Shown here piece by piece: positions 43,424 to 52,432 of a DNA stretch of 64,000 bases. The DNA comes from Halanaerobium saccharolyticum subsp. saccharolyticum DSM 6643. Lineage in GTDB: Bacteria; Bacillota; Halanaerobiia; Halanaerobiales; Halanaerobiaceae. Position 1 is the stretch's first letter; the number at the start of each line of letters is the position of its first letter. The position numbers and the translations under genes were made by a program. The stretch covers positions 1-64,000 of the forward strand of contig NZ_CAUI01000005.1 of the NCBI RefSeq assembly GCF_000350165.1. Reading direction: 5' to 3'. The notes under the pieces were generated by a model. It ran no database searches, was not told the origin of the DNA, and saw nothing but the letters and a program-made list of their open reading frames with translations.

Positions 43424-44825
43424 ATCTTTGATGCTTCCAATAGCCGTTTTACCTGCGGCTGCCTTGTTACTTAGACTTGGTGCTGGTGATGTTTTTGATA
43501 TTCCATTTGTAATGGCTGCTGGTTCTGCAATCTTTGATAATCTGGCTTTATTATTTGGTATTGGGGTTGCAGTTGGAATAGCTCATGATAGCTCAGGATC
43601 TGCTGGCTTAGCGGGTGCAGTAGGTTATCTTGTAATAACAAATGGAACTCAAGCAATTAATTCGGATATTAATATGGGAGTATTGGCTGGAATTATCGGT
43701 GGTTTAACAGCTGGTGCACTTTATAATCGATATCATGATATTCAATTACCAGATTTTTTAGGGTTTTTTGGTGGTCGCCGCTTTGTACCTATTGTTACTG
43801 GAGCAGCAGCAGTAGTTTTAGCCGGTATTTTTGGTTTTATTTGGCCTCCAATTCAAGATGCAATTCAGCTTGCAGGTCAGTGGATTATTGATGCCGGTGC
43901 TGTAGGAGTATTTGTATATGGAGTTTTAAACCGTCTATTAATTCCACTTGGACTTCATCATGTTATAAATAGTTTTATCTGGTTTGTATTTGGGGAGTTT
44001 ACAACTGCGGCTGGAGAAGTTGTAACTGGTGATCTTTCCCGTTTCTTTGCCGGTGATCCATCTGCAGGATTTTTCATGTCAGGATTTTTCCCAATGATGA
44101 TGTTTGGTTTACCAGCAGCAGCACTAGCAATGTATCATGCTGCAAAACCTGAAAATAAAGCATCAGTTTCTGGTATCTTTTTAAGTGTTGGACTAACTTC
44201 ATTCTTAACTGGAATAACAGAGCCAATTGAATTTTCATTTATGTTTTTGGCCCCAGTATTATATGTAATTCATGCAATTTTAACTGGTTTATCATTGGTA
44301 GCAACTTATATTCTTGGGATTCAACATGGTTTTGGATTTTCAGCGGGGGCGATTGATTATTTCCTAAATTATGGACTTGCCACCCGGCCAATAATGATTA
44401 TTCCGCTGGGAATTGCATTTTTTGCAGTTTATTATTTCTTATTCCGTTTTGCAATTGAGAAATTTGACATCCCAACTCCTGGTCGTTTAGAAGAAGAAGC
44501 GGCTGGCTCTGATCATAGTGTAATGCCTGATTCACAGCAAAAAAAGCAGAGTTCATCAAAAAGCAAAAGTTCTGGCAAAAATAAACCCAGAGCTTATATC
44601 GAGGCACTTGGTGGTAAAGATAATATTAAAAGTATAGAGTCCTGTATCACTAGATTAAGGCTTGAACTAGTAGATACAGCTGAAATTGATGAAAAGGCTC
44701 TTAAAGATCTTGGAGCTACTGGAGTTTTAACGGCAAATGAAAATAATGCTCAAGTTGTAGTTGGAACTAAAGCTGAAATGATTGCTGATGATATTAAGCA
44801 GGAATTAGAAGTGATGGAAGAATAG
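43386..44825 (+). CDS. nagE: PTS transporter IICB, N-acetylglucosamine/glucose type
   Basis: A 479-residue permease (IIC, about 1-370) with LGLHHVINSF and TGITEPIEFSFMFLAP, the sugar-site motif, then a linker of Ser/Lys/Gln and a IIB domain with phosphorylated Cys in ESCITRLRLE (about 420). It imports and phosphorylates a sugar; GlcNAc is the likely substrate by similarity, but glucose or glucosamine are possible. No IIA domain is fused; the IIA protein at 48622 could serve it. TTG start after AAGGTGA. Confidence 0.8.
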   Translation: MKKVFSQLQRIGKSLMLPIAVLPAAALLLRLGAGDVFDIPFVMAAGSAIFDNLALLFGIGVAVGIAHDSSGSAGLAGAVGYLVITNGTQAINSDINMGVLAGIIGGLTAGALYNRYHDIQLPDFLGFFGGRRFVPIVTGAAAVVLAGIFGFIWPPIQDAIQLAGQWIIDAGAVGVFVYGVLNRLLIPLGLHHVINSFIWFVFGEFTTAAGEVVTGDLSRFFAGDPSAGFFMSGFFPMMMFGLPAAALAMYHAAKPENKASVSGIFLSVGLTSFLTGITEPIEFSFMFLAPVLYVIHAILTGLSLVATYILGIQHGFGFSAGAIDYFLNYGLATRPIMIIPLGIAFFAVYYFLFRFAIEKFDIPTPGRLEEEAAGSDHSVMPDSQQKKQSSSKSKSSGKNKPRAYIEALGGKDNIKSIESCITRLRLELVDTAEIDEKALKDLGATGVLTANENNAQVVVGTKAEMIADDIKQELEVMEE

Positions 44826-44857
44826 ATAAAATTGGTGTTTTTATGAGTTAAATAAGC

Positions 44858-44885
44858 AGCCGGAGTTAAAACTCCGGCTTTTTTT
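44858..44885 (+). terminator. Terminator after the NagE-like gene
   Basis: GCCGGAGTT and AACTCCGGC pair across a two-to-three base loop and run into seven T residues. The next gene starts 38 bases on, so some readthrough is likely unless an unseen promoter exists. Confidence 0.92.
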
Positions 44886-44922
44886 GAATAAACTTTTTTA
44901 AAATAGAAAGTAGGGATAAATC

Positions 44923-45828
44923 ATGGTCAAAAGGCTTTTAAGTTCTACTTCATCTGAACTTTTAAATTATGATAAGTCAGAATTACTGCAGTCAATAAAA
45001 TTATCAGAAGGAAGAACTATTATTTCAGAAGTAATAGGAAAAGAATCGTTATTCAAAGATTTAAGTAATGCAGAAGTAGCAGCAGCTTTTGGAGCAGATA
45101 TTCTACTATTAAACCTATTTGATCTTAAACAGCCTCAATTTAAAAATATAGAAAAGAAAAGTGCTGTTGAGATAGTAAAAGAGTTAAAAAGATTATGCGG
45201 CAGGCCATTAGGAATTAATTTAGAGCCAGTGACTAAAAATAATGATTTAGAAAAAGACTTTATAAAGTTAAGTTCTGGCCGCAAAGCAACTTTAGAAAAC
45301 ATTGAAAGAGCTGTTGGAGCAGGATTTAATATGATTAATTTTACTGGTAATCCTTCTGTTGGGGTTAGTAATCAGGCAATAATAGAGTCGGTTAAACTTG
45401 CAGATCAAAATTTTGGTGATCAAATCATTATAACTGCTGGTAAAATGCATATGGCAGGTATAGATGAAGATTATTTAGCGGCTAAATACATCGATTCTTT
45501 AATTACAGCTGGTACTGATATTATACTTTTGCCTGCACCGGGGACAGTACCTGGAATTGATTTAAATTCACTCAAAGAAATAATCAAGTTGATTCATAAC
45601 CGGGGAAAATTAGCTTTAACTGCAATTGGAACATCACAGGAAAGCTCTGATTCGGAGACAATTAGAGAAATTGCTATGATGAGTAAAATGGCTGGAGCAG
45701 ATATCCAACATATTGGAGATGCAGGTTATGGGGGGATAGCGTTGCCTGAAAACATTCTAAGCTTATCTAAAACAATTAGAGGCAGAAGACATAGCTATCG
45801 CCGAATGGCTCTTTCAATTAATAGGTAA
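44923..45828 (+). CDS. TIM-barrel-like protein of unknown function between PTS genes
   Basis: A 301-residue cytosolic protein with repeated segments of beta-alpha type: AAFGADILLLNLF, GVGAGFN-like AVGAGFNMINFTGNP, ITAGKMHMAGI, TDIILLPAPGTVPGID and GADIQHIGDAGYGG. The pattern resembles phosphoenolpyruvate-mutase-like or aldolase-like barrels; I recall homologues listed only as a domain of unknown function next to sugar PTS genes. A link to amino-sugar breakdown is inferred from context only. Confidence 0.6.
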   Translation: MVKRLLSSTSSELLNYDKSELLQSIKLSEGRTIISEVIGKESLFKDLSNAEVAAAFGADILLLNLFDLKQPQFKNIEKKSAVEIVKELKRLCGRPLGINLEPVTKNNDLEKDFIKLSSGRKATLENIERAVGAGFNMINFTGNPSVGVSNQAIIESVKLADQNFGDQIIITAGKMHMAGIDEDYLAAKYIDSLITAGTDIILLPAPGTVPGIDLNSLKEIIKLIHNRGKLALTAIGTSQESSDSETIREIAMMSKMAGADIQHIGDAGYGGIALPENILSLSKTIRGRRHSYRRMALSINR

Positions 45829-45832
45829 AGTA

Positions 45833-45900
45833 AACTAGTTAGTAGATTTAATTAAACTTGATTTCTGAAAATTAATATTTTGAGTTTAAATCACCTAGTT
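45833..45900 (+). other. Long imperfect hairpin after the barrel gene
   Basis: AACTAG (45833-45838) and CTAGTT (45895-45900) pair, and GATTTA (45845-45850) with TAAATC (45887-45892), with AAACT/AGTTT inside. The T tract follows after a few bases (GGAATTTTTA). It may be a weak terminator of the upstream gene. Confidence 0.4.
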
Positions 45901-45921
45901 GGAATTTTTATTTAAAAATAC

Positions 45922-45950
45922 TTGAAATAGTTGATAAATACTGTTATTAT
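45922..45950 (+). promoter_or_regulatory. Promoter of glcT
   Basis: TTGAAA at 45922-45927 and TATTAT at 45945-45950 with a 17-base spacer and TGT just before the -10 (extended). The predicted start near 45957 lies about 15 bases before a RAT-like sequence. Confidence 0.7.
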
Positions 45951-45972
45951 AAAAGAAATGAATAATTTTTAG

Positions 45973-45999
45973 AGTGTAACTGTTAAATCAGGCATAATC
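45973..45999 (+). promoter_or_regulatory. RAT-like antiterminator sequence in the glcT leader
   Basis: GTGTAACTGTTAAATCAGGC at 45974-45993 matches the ptsG RAT downstream (GTGTTACTGTTAGATCAGGC) in nearly all positions. Unlike the ptsG copy, no strong terminator hairpin overlaps it; only a weak AATC/GATATT pairing before T residues is visible. Confidence 0.6.
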
Positions 46000-46107
46000 T
46001 AGAGGGGGATATTTTTAATTAATTTATATATCTTTTTCTGGATTTTATTATTTTAAATTAATTTTGCCAGTAATATGTATCTCTTTTTTTCTTTGGAGGA
46101 GGCTTAT

Positions 46108-46965
46108 ATGGCTGAAGCTGAAAAATATGTTATAAAAAAAATATTTAATAATAATGTTATTCTGGCTGAAAAAAATTCTGCTGCCGGTGAATTAATCTTT
46201 GTTGGTAAAGGTATTGGTTTTTCTCGTAAAGCAGGAGATAAGGTTCTTAGAACTGAACTTAAAATAGATAAGGAGTTTTCTCCTATTAAAGGAGAAAAAA
46301 GAGAAAATTATATTCAACTATTAGAAGAGGTTGACAGTAAAGTAATTGGAGTAACTGAAGAAATAATAGCAATGGTTAGTTCAGAATTAGGAGAAGAATT
46401 GAATCAGCATATTCGAATTGGTCTTACCGATCATATTGCTTTTTCTTTAAAAAGGATTCAAGATGGTATAGAAGTAGCAAATCCTTTTCTGGCAGAAACA
46501 AGAACTCTTTATAATGAAGAATATAGATTGGCAGAAAAAGCTGTGCAAATGCTATCTGAACGATTTGAACTGGAAATTCCAGAAAGTGAAATAGGATTTA
46601 TAACATTTCATATTCATGGAGCCAGAAATGAAAAAGGTATTTCAAAAACTTTAAAAAACACCACAGTAATTAAAGAATTGGTAACAGAGGTTGAAAATGA
46701 GTTAGGGCGGCAATTAAGTTATGAAAGCTTAAACTACGCACGTTTAGTCAATCATTTGCGTTTTGCTCTTGAAAGAATTGAAACAAATTCTTCAAATCCT
46801 AACCCGCTTTTAGAAAATATAAAAGAAAATTTTAGCTTTTCTTTTGAAATAGCAAAAAAACTTGCGAAAATAATTGAAGAGAAATTTGATTCTAAGGTTC
46901 CTGAAGCTGAAAAAGGATATTTAGCTTTACATCTTCAGCGGTTAAAAAGAGATTTAGAATTATAA
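46108..46965 (+). CDS. glcT: Transcription antiterminator of the BglG/GlcT family
   Basis: GlcT binds RAT RNA and prevents termination when sugar PTS flux is available. The N-terminal CAT RNA-binding domain (about 1-60: VIKKIFNNNVILAE, GKGIGFSRKAGD) is followed by two PRD domains with the His sites in LTDHIAFSLKR and FHIHGARNEK, and in RLVNHLRFALER and YLALHLQRLKR. The 285 residues fit. ATG 46108 follows GGAGGAGG. It is 30 bases upstream of a RAT before the PtsG gene. Confidence 0.92.
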   Translation: MAEAEKYVIKKIFNNNVILAEKNSAAGELIFVGKGIGFSRKAGDKVLRTELKIDKEFSPIKGEKRENYIQLLEEVDSKVIGVTEEIIAMVSSELGEELNQHIRIGLTDHIAFSLKRIQDGIEVANPFLAETRTLYNEEYRLAEKAVQMLSERFELEIPESEIGFITFHIHGARNEKGISKTLKNTTVIKELVTEVENELGRQLSYESLNYARLVNHLRFALERIETNSSNPNPLLENIKENFSFSFEIAKKLAKIIEEKFDSKVPEAEKGYLALHLQRLKRDLEL

Positions 46966-46993
46966 AATTAAATACAAATAAATAGTTTAATTT

Positions 46994-47023
46994 GGCGTGT
47001 TACTGTTAGATCAGGCAAAAGCC
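46994..47023 (+). promoter_or_regulatory. RAT (ribonucleic antiterminator) of ptsG
   Basis: GGCGTGTTACTGTTAGATCAGGCAAAAGCC-type sequence: the GTGTTACTG...ATCAGGCA core resembles the B. subtilis ptsG RAT. Its 3' end (AAAAGCC) is the beginning of the terminator stem at 47017-47069, so RAT folding and terminator folding are mutually exclusive. Confidence 0.9.
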
Positions 47024-47073
47024 GATTAGATAGAATGAGTAAAAATACATTTCTATCTAATCGGCTTTTTCTA
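47017..47073 (+). terminator. Conditional terminator controlled by GlcT
   Basis: A perfect 19-pair stem (47017-47035 with 47051-47069) around a 15-base loop, followed by TTTTTC. It overlaps the RAT and precedes ptsG by about 50 bases. Confidence 0.93.
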
Positions 47074-47124
47074 TTATATATATCTTTTATAATATCATTA
47101 TAATAAACAAGGAGGAATTTTAAA

Positions 47125-48546
47125 ATGAAAGGTTTTAAGAAATTACAAAAGGTTGGTAAGGCTTTAATGACACCAGTTTCAGTATTGCCTGCTGCTGGTA
47201 TTTTAGTGGCAGTCGGAAGATTGCTGCAGGAACAAAGTGGTTTAATTTATGATGTCGGTGATGTAATGTTTAATAGTGGGATTGCAATTTTTGAGCAATT
47301 ACCGCTTATTTTTGCCCTAGGTGTAGCAATTGGTTTTGCTGGAGATGCAGTTGCTGCTTTAGCTGCTGGAGTTGGTTTCACAGTATATGCAAAAGTACTT
47401 GATGTTATGGCAGGCATCATAAATATCTCTGAAAAGACCGGAGGTAGTGTTGAAGCAATTAACACAGGGGTTTTTGGAGGTATTATTGTCGGAATAATTG
47501 CTTCACAGATGTATAAGAAGTTTCATAGTACTGAACTTCCCCCATATTTAGGATTTTTTGCAGGAAAAAGATTAGTTCCTATAGTTACAGCTGCTAGTTC
47601 TGTTTTAGCAGGAGTTCTTTTATCTTTTATCTGGCCTCCAATTCAGATTCAAATTAATGAATTTGCTCGCTTTGCAATGAATTCATCTATTGGGCCAGCT
47701 TTATATGCTGCCGGAAAGAGAGCTTTAATACCTGTTGGTTTGCATCATGTTTACTATCCACCATTTTTATATGAATTCGGTCGTTTTACTACAGAAGCAG
47801 GTCAGGTTCTGAGAGGTGAAACTGCTAGATTTTTTGCTGGAGATCCAACTGCAGGACGTTTTATGGCAGCTGAATTTCCGCTAATGTTATTTGCGCTTCC
47901 ATCTGCTTGTCTTGCAATGTATTTAAGAGCTAAAAACAAGGTTAAAGTTGCTGGTATGCTAACAACAGCTGCAATCACTTCATTTTTAACAGGAATCACT
48001 GAACCAATTGAATTTTTATTCATTTTTGTAGCGCCACCACTATATTTATTTCATGTGGTAGGTGGATTTATTTCCGGACTTTTAACAAATTACTTTAATA
48101 TTAGAATTGGCTATACTTTTTCAGCTAGTGCTATTGATTATGTATTAAGTTTATCAAATTTAGGTAATCCAATGATGTTCTGGTTAGTTGTTGGTCCTAT
48201 AATGGCAGTTTTATATTTTACAGTTTTCTATTTTACCATTCCACTTTTCAACTTTGAAACTCCTGGAAGAGGTAGTGATGCTCAAGAATCAGAGGCAGAA
48301 ACACCTGTTAGTAAAGATCAGAGAGCAGCAAATGTTTTAGCTGCTTTAGGTGGTGCTGAAAACTTAGAAAGTGTAGATGCCTGTATAACAAGATTAAGAT
48401 TAGAAGTTGTAGATAATACAGTTGTGGACGAAAAAGAGTTGAAAAAATTAGGGGCATCTGGAGTAATGAAATCTGGTAGTAGTGTACAGGTGGTTTTTGG
48501 CCCAGAATCTGATGCTCTCAAAGATAAAATCAAAAGTATAATGTAA
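47125..48546 (+). CDS. ptsG: PTS glucose-type transporter IICB
   Basis: A 473-residue IICB: the IIC part (about 1-375) has GLHHVYYPPFLYEFGRF and TGITEPIEFLFIF; the IIB part has the phosphorylated Cys in VDACITRLRLE (about 418). It differs from NagE-like neighbour in these motifs but shares the fold. The GlcT/RAT control argues for glucose as substrate. No IIA domain is fused; crr is the next gene. Confidence 0.88.
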   Translation: MKGFKKLQKVGKALMTPVSVLPAAGILVAVGRLLQEQSGLIYDVGDVMFNSGIAIFEQLPLIFALGVAIGFAGDAVAALAAGVGFTVYAKVLDVMAGIINISEKTGGSVEAINTGVFGGIIVGIIASQMYKKFHSTELPPYLGFFAGKRLVPIVTAASSVLAGVLLSFIWPPIQIQINEFARFAMNSSIGPALYAAGKRALIPVGLHHVYYPPFLYEFGRFTTEAGQVLRGETARFFAGDPTAGRFMAAEFPLMLFALPSACLAMYLRAKNKVKVAGMLTTAAITSFLTGITEPIEFLFIFVAPPLYLFHVVGGFISGLLTNYFNIRIGYTFSASAIDYVLSLSNLGNPMMFWLVVGPIMAVLYFTVFYFTIPLFNFETPGRGSDAQESEAETPVSKDQRAANVLAALGGAENLESVDACITRLRLEVVDNTVVDEKELKKLGASGVMKSGSSVQVVFGPESDALKDKIKSIM

Positions 48547-48571
48547 ATAAAGCACTCTTTATTTAATTAGG

Positions 48572-48601
48572 TTGTCAAAACTAAAGTAAATGTATTATAA
48601 T
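48572..48601 (+). promoter_or_regulatory. Candidate promoter of the IIA gene
   Basis: TTGTCA at 48572-48577 and TATAAT at 48596-48601 with an 18-base spacer. It would let the IIA protein be made independently of GlcT control, as needed to serve several PTS permeases. Confidence 0.65.
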
Positions 48602-48621
48602 AAATTAGAGGAGGAGATTTA

Positions 48622-49101
48622 ATGTTTAATATTTTCAATAAAAAAGAAGAATATCTAGCAGCACCATTTGCTGGAGAAGTTACAGAGCTGAAGCAGGTGC
48701 CAGATGATGCTTTTGCTCAAAAAATGCTTGGAGATGGTTTTGCTATTACTCCAGAAGAAAATGTGGTTAAGTCACCATGTGCCGGAGAAATTGTACAGAT
48801 TTTTTCTACAGGTCACGCAGTTGGTATCCAAACCAAAAAAGGGCTAGAAATTTTAGTTCATATTGGTATAGATACTGTGAAATTGGATGGAGAAGGATTT
48901 GAAAAATTAGTTAAAAATGGAGATAAAGTTGAGGTAGGTACTCCTCTTGTTGAAGTAGACTTAGATTTTATTAAGGAGAATTCACCATCTATTGCTACTC
49001 CAGTTATTATAACTAATATGGAGAAAGTTAAAAATTTAGAGCTTGTAAAAAAAGGTAAAGTAACAGCTGGAACTAAAGTACTTAAAGTAGAATTAGCATA
49101 A
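48622..49101 (+). CDS. crr: PTS IIA-glucose-type protein
   Basis: The 159-residue cytosolic protein receives phosphate from HPr on His79 in ILVHIGIDT and passes it to IIB. The other active-site His lies in STGHAVGIQ. Length and motifs match IIA-Glc. As a free-standing IIA it could serve both the ptsG and nagE products, neither of which has its own IIA. Confidence 0.94.
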   Translation: MFNIFNKKEEYLAAPFAGEVTELKQVPDDAFAQKMLGDGFAITPEENVVKSPCAGEIVQIFSTGHAVGIQTKKGLEILVHIGIDTVKLDGEGFEKLVKNGDKVEVGTPLVEVDLDFIKENSPSIATPVIITNMEKVKNLELVKKGKVTAGTKVLKVELA

Positions 49102-49126
49102 ATTAATTAAATATATCATTAGGTAG

Positions 49127-49160
49127 GGGAAATAACTCATCGGTTATTTCCCTTTTTATA
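49127..49160 (+). terminator. Terminator after crr
   Basis: GGGAAATAAC and GTTATTTCCC pair around a six-base loop, followed by five T residues. Confidence 0.92.
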
Positions 49161-49172
49161 TTTAACTAAATT

Positions 49173-49181
49173 TGATATAAT
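49173..49181 (+). promoter_or_regulatory. Extended -10 before proB
   Basis: TGATATAAT at 49173-49181 is an extended -10 (TGn plus TATAAT); the -35 position is only a T-rich segment in the terminator tail. Confidence 0.5.
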
Positions 49182-49227
49182 GAATAAAAAGCTTTTTATT
49201 TTACTATTAAAGGCAGGATGATTAAAA

Positions 49228-50364
49228 ATGAATTTTAAAAGAATTGTAGTTAAAGTCGGCAGCAGTACATTAAGCAATCAAAATGGGAAACTTAATTTTA
49301 GCCAAATCGATGCTTTGAGCAGACAGCTGGTTGATTTAAAAAATCAAGGTAGAGAGATAATATTAGTTAGTTCTGGAGCTATAGCAGCTGGCATGGGAGA
49401 GCTCGGTTATGCTAATAAACCTGCATCTATCCCTGAACAGCAAGCTTGTGCAGCTGTTGGCCAGGGGCTTTTAGTTGGTATTTATAACAAATTTTTCAGA
49501 GAATATGGAGCTAAAAGTGCACAAATTTTAATAACTTCAAGCGATTTAGAAAATAGAAACCGTTATTTAAATGCTTTTAATACATTAAAGACTCTAATTG
49601 ATCATGGTGTTATTCCGGTAATTAACGAAAATGACACAGTAGTTACTAATGAGATTAAAGTTGGAGATAATGATACTCTAGCAGCTAGAGTGTCTGGTTT
49701 GGTAGAAGCTGATTTATTGGTAAATCTTTCGGATGTTTCTGGTCTTTATAATGGAAATCCAAATGCTGAAAACAAAAATTTAAAATTGATTTCAAAAGTT
49801 GAAAATATAACAGAAGAAATTGAGAAGATGGCTGGTGGCAGAGGGAGTAAAGTTGGTACAGGTGGTATGGAAACAAAAATAGAAGCTGCTAAAATTGCTG
49901 TGAATTCTGGAGTTGTAATGATAATTGGTCCTGGGAAAGAAAAAAATTCATTATTGAAAATAGTCGAAATGGCTGAAAATGAAAAATTTGATTTGGGAAC
50001 AACTTTTCTAACGGCAAAAGAAAGACTTTCTAAAAGAAAACAGTGGCTAAATTTCAATTTACCACCCCTTGGGAAAATAATAGTAGATCAGGGAGCAGCC
50101 GATGCTTTGCTTAAAAGAGGTAAGAGTTTACTGCCGGGTGGAATTGTTGAGGTTGAAGGAGAATTTAATAGTGGAGACCCGGTAACTATTAGTGATGGAA
50201 CTTTGGAAATTGGAAAAGGAATTGTTAATTATAGTTCTGATGAGATAGAAAAGATTAAAGGTGCTCATTCAAATGAGATTAAAAAAATTCTTGGATATTT
50301 TAATAAGACTGAGGTTATTCACAGAGATAATATGGTTATAGGAGGAGATAAAGATGAGTATTAG
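49228..50364 (+). CDS. proB: Glutamate 5-kinase with PUA domain
   Basis: First step of proline synthesis: ATP-dependent phosphorylation of glutamate. The amino-acid-kinase domain (about 1-260) has KVGSSTL, SSGAIAAGMGELG and ENDTVVTNEIKVGDNDTL; a C-terminal PUA domain (about 280-375) follows. No T-box or other leader was seen in the 46-base leader. Overlaps proA by 11 bases. Confidence 0.96.
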   Translation: MNFKRIVVKVGSSTLSNQNGKLNFSQIDALSRQLVDLKNQGREIILVSSGAIAAGMGELGYANKPASIPEQQACAAVGQGLLVGIYNKFFREYGAKSAQILITSSDLENRNRYLNAFNTLKTLIDHGVIPVINENDTVVTNEIKVGDNDTLAARVSGLVEADLLVNLSDVSGLYNGNPNAENKNLKLISKVENITEEIEKMAGGRGSKVGTGGMETKIEAAKIAVNSGVVMIIGPGKEKNSLLKIVEMAENEKFDLGTTFLTAKERLSKRKQWLNFNLPPLGKIIVDQGAADALLKRGKSLLPGGIVEVEGEFNSGDPVTISDGTLEIGKGIVNYSSDEIEKIKGAHSNEIKKILGYFNKTEVIHRDNMVIGGDKDEY

Positions 50365-51610
50365 AGAAGAACTGATTTCACAGGCGGATGCAGCTAAAAA
50401 AGCAGCCCGAAAATTAGCAAAGGCTGGTACAAATGAAAAAAATAAAGCCTTAAATTTGATTGCTGACAAACTGCTTGAAAGAAAGGACGAAATATTAAAA
50501 AGCAATGAAAAGGATATGCATCAGGGTAGAGAAAATGATTTGAGTCGCGCTTTATTAGATAGGCTTCAACTAACGGAAGCAAGGATTAAAGGGATGGCCC
50601 AGGGACTAAGAGAAGTTGCCTCTCAAGATGATCCAATTGGTGAAGTACCTGAGATGTGGAAGAGACCTAATGGTTTACAGATAGGCAAAATTAGAGTTCC
50701 GCTTGGGGTTATTGGGATTATTTATGAAGCTAGACCAAATGTTACAGTTGATGTTGCTGGTTTATGCTTAAAGTCTGGAAATACTGTTATTTTACGTGGT
50801 GGCTCAAATGCTTTCAATTCAAATCAAATTTTAACTAACATTATTCAAGATGGCCTTCGAGAATCTGGACTCCCCATAGAATGTGTGCAGTTGATCTCTA
50901 CAACTGATCGTAAAGCTGTAGACATCTTGTTTACTCTAAATGATTATCTAGATGTTTTAATTCCTCGAGGTGGAGCAGGATTGATTCAAAAAGTGGTTAA
51001 CGAATCTAAAGTGCCTGTAATCGAAACAGGTGTTGGCAATTGTCATGTTTATGTAAACAAAGATGCAGATTTAACTAAAGCTAAAAAAATAACTTTTAAC
51101 GCAAAATATTCTAGACCTGCAGTCTGTAATTCAGCTGAAAGTCTTTTAGTTGATCAAGAAATTGCAGAAGAATTCTTACCTGAAATGGCTCGAATCTTTG
51201 CTGAAAGCAATGTAGAGTTAAGAGGCTGTGAACGGACGAGAAAAATTGTGCCTAAGATTAAAGAAGCTGTAGAGGAAGATTATTCAGCGGAGTATTTAGA
51301 TTATATTATGTCAGTCAAAATTGTGGAAGATTATCAAGAAGCGGTAGAGCATATCTATAAATATGGAACAAAACATTCGGAAGCAATAGTTACTGAAAAT
51401 TACACAACTGCTAGATCATTTTTGGATGATATTGATGCAGCTGCAGTTTATGTTAATGCCTCAACTCGTTTTACTGATGGTGGAGAGTTTGGCTTAGGAG
51501 CAGAAACTGGAATCAGTACTCAGAAACTGCATGCTCGAGGACCAATGGGGCTTAAAGAGTTAACTACTACTAAATATATTATAATGGGTGATGGACAGAT
51601 TAGAGAATAA
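50354..51610 (+). CDS. proA: Glutamate-5-semialdehyde dehydrogenase (gamma-glutamyl phosphate reductase)
   Basis: Second step: NADPH-dependent reduction. The 418 residues have IGIIYEARPNVTVD, LRGGSNAFNSN and VNKDADLTKAKKI, and the catalytic Cys in SRPAVCNSAE near residue 257. The ATG overlaps the proB stop; GGAGGAG lies in the proB end. Confidence 0.96.
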   Translation: MSIREELISQADAAKKAARKLAKAGTNEKNKALNLIADKLLERKDEILKSNEKDMHQGRENDLSRALLDRLQLTEARIKGMAQGLREVASQDDPIGEVPEMWKRPNGLQIGKIRVPLGVIGIIYEARPNVTVDVAGLCLKSGNTVILRGGSNAFNSNQILTNIIQDGLRESGLPIECVQLISTTDRKAVDILFTLNDYLDVLIPRGGAGLIQKVVNESKVPVIETGVGNCHVYVNKDADLTKAKKITFNAKYSRPAVCNSAESLLVDQEIAEEFLPEMARIFAESNVELRGCERTRKIVPKIKEAVEEDYSAEYLDYIMSVKIVEDYQEAVEHIYKYGTKHSEAIVTENYTTARSFLDDIDAAAVYVNASTRFTDGGEFGLGAETGISTQKLHARGPMGLKELTTTKYIIMGDGQIRE

Positions 51611-51628
51611 GTTGAGGAGGCACTATAA

Positions 51629-52432
51629 ATGAAATTAGCAATTATAGGTCTGGGTAACATGGGCCAAGCTATTTTAAGTGGTATATTAAAGAATAATATT
51701 CTTGAAGCTGAGCAGATTATAGCTGCAGATAAAAAATTTGCAAATGCTGACTTTGAAATAGAAGAAAAATTTAAAGAAATAAATATTACTGATGATAACA
51801 AAGAAGCTGTACAAAAAGCAGATTATATTATTCTGGCAGTTAAACCACAAATAATAGAGCTTGTTTTAGAAGATATTCAAAATTCTGCTGCTTCTAAAGT
51901 AATAATTTCAATTGCAGCTGGTGTAAATACTAGAACTTTATCGCAATATTTTACTGCTAATACAAAAATTATTAGAGTTATGCCTAATACCCCAGCTTTA
52001 GTTGCTGAAGGGATGAGTGCTCTTTATTATTCAAATTTGGTTGAAGCGGATGAAAGGGCATTTGTAGAGAAAATATTTAATTCTTTAGGTGAAACCGCAG
52101 AGGTTAAAGAAAGTGATATGGATGCAGTAACTGGACTCAGCGGTAGTGGGCCAGCTTTTGTATATATTTTTATAGAAGCGCTGGCTGATGCTGGTGTTTT
52201 AAAAGGTCTTGCTCGAGATACTGCTTTAAAACTGGCAGCTCAAACCGTAAAAGGTGGAGCAGAGATGGTTTTAAGTTCTGACATTCATCCTGCAGCATTA
52301 AAGGATATGGTTTGTTCACCTGCTGGAACTACTATTGCTGGTGTTGCAGAACTTGAAAATAAAGCTTTTAGATCTGCTGTAATTAATGCTGTTCAAAAAG
52401 CAGCTGAGCGTTCTGAGGAGCTGGGGCGATAG
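51629..52432 (+). CDS. proC: Pyrroline-5-carboxylate reductase
   Basis: Last step to proline. The N-terminal Rossmann motif GLGNMGQAIL, LAVKPQ, RVMPNTPALV and the dimer domain with TGLSGSGPAFVYIFIEAL and SPAGTTIAGV are all intact in 267 residues. The three pro genes lie in order, consistent with proline made from glutamate, possibly for osmoprotection in a halophile (inference). Confidence 0.96.
   Translation: MKLAIIGLGNMGQAILSGILKNNILEAEQIIAADKKFANADFEIEEKFKEINITDDNKEAVQKADYIILAVKPQIIELVLEDIQNSAASKVIISIAAGVNTRTLSQYFTANTKIIRVMPNTPALVAEGMSALYYSNLVEADERAFVEKIFNSLGETAEVKESDMDAVTGLSGSGPAFVYIFIEALADAGVLKGLARDTALKLAAQTVKGGAEMVLSSDIHPAALKDMVCSPAGTTIAGVAELENKAFRSAVINAVQKAAERSEELGR

Noticed and set aside
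49182-49227. T-box leader before proB
   Set aside because: The leader is about 40 bases and has no T-box sequence or specifier hairpin.
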